NCBI RefSeq assembly: GCF_012932145.1
Contig: NZ_MWOK01000004.1
Coordinates: forward strand, 190,167-222,666
Source: Acidovorax sp. SRB_14
Lineage (GTDB): Bacteria > Pseudomonadota > Gammaproteobacteria > Burkholderiales > Burkholderiaceae_C
Length of the DNA stretch: 32,500 bases
Direction of reading: 5' to 3'
The position numbers were made by a program, and so were the translations under genes. The notes under the pieces are model-generated. The model saw only the letters and a list, made by a program, of their open reading frames with translations, had not been told where the DNA came from and ran no database searches. Positions 26,056-32,500 of the stretch are shown in pieces; the stretch's first letter is position 1; each line of letters starts with the position of its first letter.

Positions 26056-27246
26056 TCAACAGGTCTCGGCAAACAGCTCGCGACCGATCAGCATGCGGCG
26101 GATTTCGCTGGTGCCGGCGCCGATTTCGTAGAGCTTGGCGTCGCGCCACAGGCGCCCCAGCGGGTATTCGTTGATGTAGCCATTGCCGCCAAAGATCTGC
26201 ACGCCCTCGCCAGCCATCCAGGTGGCCTTCTCTGCGGTCCACAGAATCACGCTGGCGCAGTCCTTGCGCACCTGGCGCACGTGGTCGCTGCCCACCATGT
26301 CGAGGTTCTTGGCGACGGTGTAGGCAAACGAGCGGCCGGCCTGCAGCACGGTGTACATGTCGGCGACCTTGCCCTGGATCAGCTGGAATTCGCCGATGCT
26401 CTGACCAAACTGTTTGCGGTCGTGGATGTAGGGAACCACGTTGTCCATCACGCTCTGCATGATGCCCAACGGTCCACCGGTGAGCACGGCGCGCTCGTAG
26501 TCGAGCCCGCTCATCAGCACCTTGGCGCCCATGTTCACGCCGCCGAGCACATGGTCCGCCGGCACTTCGACGTTCTGGAACACCAGCTCGCCCGTGTGGC
26601 TGCCGCGCATGCCCAGCTTGTCGAGCTTCTGCGCCACGCTGAAGCCCGGCATGCCTTTTTCAATCAAAAAGGCCGTGATGCCACGGGCGCCCAATTCGGG
26701 CTCGGTTTTCGCATAGACCACCAGCGTGTCAGCGTCGGGGCCGTTGGTGATCCACATCTTGCTGCCGTTGAGCAGGTAGTAGCCCCCCTTGTCCTCGGCC
26801 TTGAGCTTCATGCTGATGACGTCGGAACCGGCACCGGGCTCGCTCATGGCCAAGGCGCCCACATGTTCGCCGCTGATGAGCTTGGGCAGGTATTTCCGCT
26901 TTTGCGTCTCGCTGCCGTTGCGGTTGATCTGGTTGACGCACAGGTTGCTGTGCGCACCGTAGCTCAAGCCCACCGAAGCGCTGGCGCGCGAGATCTCTTC
27001 CATGGCCACCATGTGGGCCAAGTAGCCCATGGACGCCCCGCCATACGGCTCGGGCACGGTGATGCCCAGCACGCCCAGGTCACCCATCTTGCGCCACAGG
27101 TCCATGGGAAACTGGTCACTGTGGTCGACTTCCGCAGCACGCGGAGCGATCTCGGCCTGCGCAAAATCGCGCACGGCGTCGCGCAACGCGTCGATGTCGT
27201 CGCCCAGTTGGAAATTCAGGCCGGGAAGATTGGCGGGCATGCTCAT
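26056..27246 (-). CDS. ivd: Isovaleryl-CoA dehydrogenase
   Basis: 396-aa flavoprotein of leucine degradation, oxidising isovaleryl-CoA to 3-methylcrotonyl-CoA. The diagnostic feature is the catalytic base: E251 in [15 protein letters not shown], as in isovaleryl-CoA dehydrogenase, whereas the usual C-terminal position reads YEIGAGTSE, with Gly where other families have Glu. The FAD/substrate segment [10 protein letters not shown] is at 134-143. The start ATG (27246) follows AGGAGA by five bases; a second ATG lies six bases later. It sits 35 bp after the thioesterase gene and within the LiuR-like region, supporting the liuA/ivd assignment. Confidence 0.95.
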   Translation of the reverse strand: MSMPANLPGLNFQLGDDIDALRDAVRDFAQAEIAPRAAEVDHSDQFPMDLWRKMGDLGVLGITVPEPYGGASMGYLAHMVAMEEISRASASVGLSYGAHSNLCVNQINRNGSETQKRKYLPKLISGEHVGALAMSEPGAGSDVISMKLKAEDKGGYYLLNGSKMWITNGPDADTLVVYAKTEPELGARGITAFLIEKGMPGFSVAQKLDKLGMRGSHTGELVFQNVEVPADHVLGGVNMGAKVLMSGLDYERAVLTGGPLGIMQSVMDNVVPYIHDRKQFGQSIGEFQLIQGKVADMYTVLQAGRSFAYTVAKNLDMVGSDHVRQVRKDCASVILWTAEKATWMAGEGVQIFGGNGYINEYPLGRLWRDAKLYEIGAGTSEIRRMLIGRELFAETC

Positions 27247-27281
27247 GAACGTCTCCTGAAGGGTAAGGAAGAAAGGCAAAG

Positions 27282-27737
27282 TCAGTCCCGCACGCCTTCG
27301 CGACCAGCCACGGCCATGAGTGTGCACGCCATGGTGGCCACCAGTTTCTCTGCTCCGGTGCTGAGTGCGTAGGCCCTGCCCTCGCACACGGTGATGGTGC
27401 GTCCCGGTCTGAGCACGCGCCCTTCCATGCGAAAGCGCTCGCCCTGTGCAGGGGCCAGCAGGTTGATCTTGAATTCGATGGTCAGCACCTCGGCTTCGGG
27501 CGCCATCAGGGTGAAGGCGGCATAACCACACGCCGAATCGAGCGCGGCAGACAGCATGCCGGCATGCAGGAAGCCGTGCTGCTGCGTCAGTGTCGGGCTC
27601 CAGTCGAGCGCGATGTCGACGGCACCGGGCGCGACATGGTCCAAGCGCGCACCCAGTGTCTGCATGGCACCTTGGCAAGAAAAACTCTCGTGCACGCGCT
27701 GAGCGTAATGGCTGTTGCGGGGCTCGAACGGGGACAT
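27282..27737 (-). CDS. PaaI-family hotdog thioesterase
   Basis: 151-aa hotdog-fold protein of the PaaI/YiiD type. The motif [21 protein letters not shown] (54-74) holds the usual active-site stretch, with G60 and D67 likely catalytic. It should hydrolyse acyl-CoA thioesters, perhaps relieving a toxic or stalled CoA intermediate of the cluster. It is the first gene after the regulator, separated by 39 bp that hold an operator. No Shine-Dalgarno precedes the ATG; a promoter very close to the start would make it near-leaderless. Confidence 0.9.
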   Translation of the reverse strand: MSPFEPRNSHYAQRVHESFSCQGAMQTLGARLDHVAPGAVDIALDWSPTLTQQHGFLHAGMLSAALDSACGYAAFTLMAPEAEVLTIEFKINLLAPAQGERFRMEGRVLRPGRTITVCEGRAYALSTGAEKLVATMACTLMAVAGREGVRD

Positions 27738-27759
27738 GGGCGTCGATATGGAATAGATA

Positions 27760-27779
27760 TGACGTTTACGTAAACGTCA
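27760..27779 (-). promoter_or_regulatory. LiuR-type operator and putative MerR-style promoter of the catabolic cluster
   Basis: TGACGTTTACGTAAACGTCA is a perfect 20-bp palindrome. It overlaps the regulator stop codon (27777-27779) and lies 23 bp before the thioesterase start. On the minus strand TTGACG (27780-27775) and TATTCC (27755-27750) are 19 bp apart, the extended spacer typical of MerR-family promoters, with most of the operator inside the spacer. The motif resembles the ACGT-containing sites described for LiuR regulons (from memory). Confidence 0.72.
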
Positions 27780-28178
27780 ATTATCATCCATTTTTTCAGT
27801 CTTGAGCAACAAGGCGCGCGCTTCCTTTTCATGCTCGCGGACCTCGTCCAGATTTGCCTCCAAATCCGCCATCTGCTCCTCCAGCTGGCGCCGGTGGTCG
27901 GCCAGCACGAGCAGGAATTTGCGCAACTGCACCCCGGTGTCGCGCGGGCTGTCGTACAGGTCAATGATTTCCTTGGCCTCGGTGAGTGAGAGACCGAGGC
28001 GCTTGGCTCGCAAGGTCAGCTTGAGGCGCGTGCGGTCGCGGGCGCTGTAGAGTCGATTGCGCCCCCCAGGCCCCGTGCGCTCGGGCAGCAGCAATCCCAT
28101 GTCCTCGTAAAACCGCATGGCGCGGGTGGTGAGGTCGAACTCTTTGGCAAGGTCGCTGATGGTGTAGGTGTGTGCCAT
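27777..28178 (-). CDS. liuR: MerR-family regulator, LiuR type
   Basis: 133-aa MerR-family activator/repressor. The N-terminal helix-turn-helix and wing are at 5-45 (YTISDLAKEFDLTTRAMRFY then PGGRNRLYSARD), and a dimerisation coiled coil follows at about 85-128. There are no cysteines, so it is not a metal sensor; a CoA-ester effector is likely. It precedes the leucine-degradation genes and two palindromes of one kind flank it, which supports control of its own gene and of the cluster. No Shine-Dalgarno is evident at the ATG. Orthology to LiuR is inferred from context and family. Confidence 0.85.
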   Translation of the reverse strand: MAHTYTISDLAKEFDLTTRAMRFYEDMGLLLPERTGPGGRNRLYSARDRTRLKLTLRAKRLGLSLTEAKEIIDLYDSPRDTGVQLRKFLLVLADHRRQLEEQMADLEANLDEVREHEKEARALLLKTEKMDDN

Positions 28179-28258
28179 GGTGGAGGGTGCAGCCAGGGTC
28201 GGCTCGCACAGATGACAGACGGCATGCCTGTCCGTTTTTGCCATGCGATGACAACAAA

Positions 28259-28278
28259 TGACGTTAACGTTCACGTCA
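28259..28278 (-). promoter_or_regulatory. Second LiuR-type operator, upstream of liuR
   Basis: TGACGTTAACGTTCACGTCA is a near-palindrome (18 of 20 positions symmetric) and matches the first operator at both ends. It lies 81-100 bp upstream of the regulator ATG, the natural autoregulatory position. TTGACG is again present on the minus strand at its edge, but no good -10 was seen. Confidence 0.65.
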
Positions 28279-28346
28279 ATCTTAACCTGCCATGCGCCGA
28301 CCATCCATCCGAGCTTTCTGCGATCTTTCGCGCCCCAAAGCAGAAA

Positions 28347-28372
28347 CGCCCCCCTCATTGCTGAGGGGGGCG
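28347..28372 (-). terminator. Rho-independent terminator of the rRNA operon
   Basis: An 11-bp GC-rich perfect stem (CGCCCCCCTCA with TGAGGGGGGCG) around a 4-nt loop lies 17 bp past the 5S 3' end. On the minus strand it is followed by TTTCTGCTTT, a U-rich tail. It also separates the rRNA transcript from the liuR promoter region. Confidence 0.8.
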
Positions 28373-28388
28373 CGACTGGGCTGTAAGA

Positions 28389-28502
28389 GCCTGACGATGA
28401 CCTACTTTCACACGGGAACCCGCACTATCATCGGCGCGAAGTCGTTTCACTGTCCTGTTCGGGATGGGAAGGAGTGGGACCGACTTGCTATGGTCATCAG
28501 GC
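28389..28502 (-). rRNA. rrf: 5S ribosomal RNA
   Basis: About 114 nt. The 5' end TGCCTGATGACCATAG and the 3' end GGTCATCGTCAGGC pair as the terminal helix, and the interior CCCATCCCGAACAGGAC is the conserved 5S region. Ends are estimated from this pairing. Confidence 0.95.
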
Positions 28503-28614
28503 ATAACTGGGTGCCTGGCTGATCTTTGGATCAACCGGGCGAATTCATAGAGTTTGGAATCAGCTTGTTTTATTTGACTGCGTCAACTTGGCATAACGAC
28601 CTTGATCGATTTGA

Positions 28615-28626
28615 TCAAAGTTATAG

Positions 28627-28633
<7 letters not shown>
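28615..28633. repeat. Left arm of the 23S processing stem
   Basis: TCAAAGTTATAGGGTCAAG pairs exactly with CTTGACCCTATAACTTTGA at 31498-31516. The 19-bp helix brings the 5' and 3' flanks of 23S together and is the expected RNase III substrate. GGCATAACG (28590-28598) and CGTTATGCC (31578-31586) extend the flanking complementarity. Confidence 0.75.
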
Positions 28634-31504
<2,871 letters not shown>

Positions 31505-31864
31505 CTATAACTTTGACGTCTCTTAACGAAACATCTCCATTTTCTTTCAAGGACTTGCCAGGTCTTTCACCCGGCGCGTTATGCCGTAATCAACTACGGC
31601 TCTTTCGAGCCTTCATCGTATTACTTTTGAATTTCAAAGCTAGTTTGAATATTCGTTTTGACGCAATCAAAAATTCTTGTTGCTGATGGCACGGTCTGCA
31701 CTAAACCTTTACGAATGTGCAGTTTCCATCAGCAACGCTGATTCGACTCTATGAATTTTTAAAGAACAGCCGATTGATCGATTGATATCGATCAACATCA
31801 AAGCAGCCTTTTGCAAAGCTGCTTTGGTGTTGATTCACCGCCCTTGCGGGCGCATCGTGTTGGT
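31505..31864 (-). other. 16S-23S internal transcribed spacer, tRNA-Ala to 23S part
   Basis: This 360-nt spacer holds no gene. It carries the right arm of the 23S stem (31498-31516), a boxA-like sequence, and two stable hairpins. One pairs 31679-31689 with 31726-31736 (11 bp) and, inside it, 31696-31701 with 31717-31722. The other pairs 31791-31807 with 31818-31834 (17 bp, one mismatch). Confidence 0.75.
31757..31768 (-). promoter_or_regulatory. boxA-like antitermination site upstream of 23S
   Basis: On the minus strand it reads TGTTCTTTAAAA, close to the boxA consensus TGCTCTTTAACA bound by NusB/NusE. Its place in the spacer before 23S is the usual one in rRNA operons. Confidence 0.6.
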
Positions 31865-31940
31865 TGGTGGAGGATGACGGGATCGAACCGACGACCCCCT
31901 GCTTGCAAAGCAGGTGCTCTCCCAGCTGAGCTAATCCCCC
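31865..31940 (-). tRNA. tRNA-Ala (anticodon TGC)
   Basis: 76 nt. It starts GGGGGATTAGCTCAGC, has the anticodon loop CTTTGCAAG (TGC), the T-loop GGTTCGATCC and an encoded CCA end. It lies in the 16S-23S spacer next to tRNA-Ile, the standard arrangement. Confidence 0.97.
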
Positions 31941-31979
31941 AGGAATCGCATTGTCGTGTCGCCCCTGGACTGCAGCACT

Positions 31980-32056
31980 TGGTGGGTCTGGGTGGTCTCG
32001 AACCACCGACCCCCGCCTTATCAAGACGGTGCTCTAACCAACTGAGCTACAGACCC
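31980..32056 (-). tRNA. tRNA-Ile (anticodon GAT)
   Basis: 77 nt. It starts GGGTCTGTAGCTCAGT, has the anticodon loop CTTGATAAG (GAT), the T-loop GGTTCGAGACC and an encoded CCA end. It is 39 nt upstream of tRNA-Ala on the transcript and 106 nt after 16S. Confidence 0.97.
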
Positions 32057-32162
32057 AAGCCGGCCACTGCCGTCGACAGGCACTTATCGCACCCGCCGCT
32101 TTGCAGCGACTTCTTCCAACAACCGATAAGTGTGGGCGTTCAAATTGAATTGCAGTTTTCCA

Positions 32163-32500
<338 letters not shown>

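Noticed and set aside
25237-27372. 711-aa open frame on the plus strand opposite carbonic anhydrase and isovaleryl-CoA dehydrogenase
   Set aside because: Antisense shadow of well-recognised genes; no family resemblance.

Overview
The window looks like a chromosomal segment of a GC-rich betaproteobacterium, most likely family Comamonadaceae (Acidovorax, Variovorax or Hydrogenophaga type). This rests on the rRNA/tRNA sequences and their order, a leucine-catabolism cluster containing aceK, and small dispersed repeats that I remember from that family. No phage, insertion sequence, CRISPR array or plasmid signature is visible. Layout: (1) 1-4723 is ordinary chromosome: a DUF4197 exported protein, a HAD phosphatase, a YchJ-like protein, a divergent DUF2182/DUF1326 pair rich in cysteine motifs, and a DUF421 membrane protein. 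(2) 4855-15405 is a nine-gene plus-strand operon, mostly joined by 4-nt ATGA overlaps: LysR regulator, FMO-like FAD oxidoreductase, a full peptide-type ABC importer (two permeases, two ATPases, binding protein), a BAAT-like serine hydrolase and a protein with two fused carboxymuconolactone-decarboxylase/AhpD-like modules. It reads as uptake of one small compound followed by oxidation, hydrolysis and peroxide- or thiol-dependent chemistry; the substrate is unknown. (3) 15599-19298 is a minus-strand block: an M20 peptidase, a secreted DUF3299-like protein with CPFC, a LolD/MacB-type ATPase and an FtsX-type permease with a histidine-rich periplasmic loop, which suggests metal (zinc-like) handling. 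(4) 19677-28178 is a minus-strand catabolic cluster: a MerR regulator of LiuR type, PaaI-like thioesterase, isovaleryl-CoA dehydrogenase, beta carbonic anhydrase, AceK, thiolase, PPOX-type flavoprotein, SDR and a second acyl-CoA dehydrogenase. Two matching operator-like palindromes (27760-27779 and 28259-28278) flank the regulator gene. Leucine/acyl-CoA breakdown makes acetyl-CoA, and AceK sets the split of isocitrate between the TCA cycle and the glyoxylate shunt, so the grouping makes metabolic sense. (5) 28347-32500 is an rRNA operon on the minus strand: 16S (only the 3' end is inside), tRNA-Ile(GAT), tRNA-Ala(TGC), 23S, 5S and a terminator. The best candidates for undescribed biology are the 4855-15405 operon with its two-domain fusion and the His-rich ABC/DUF3299-like/M20 block.
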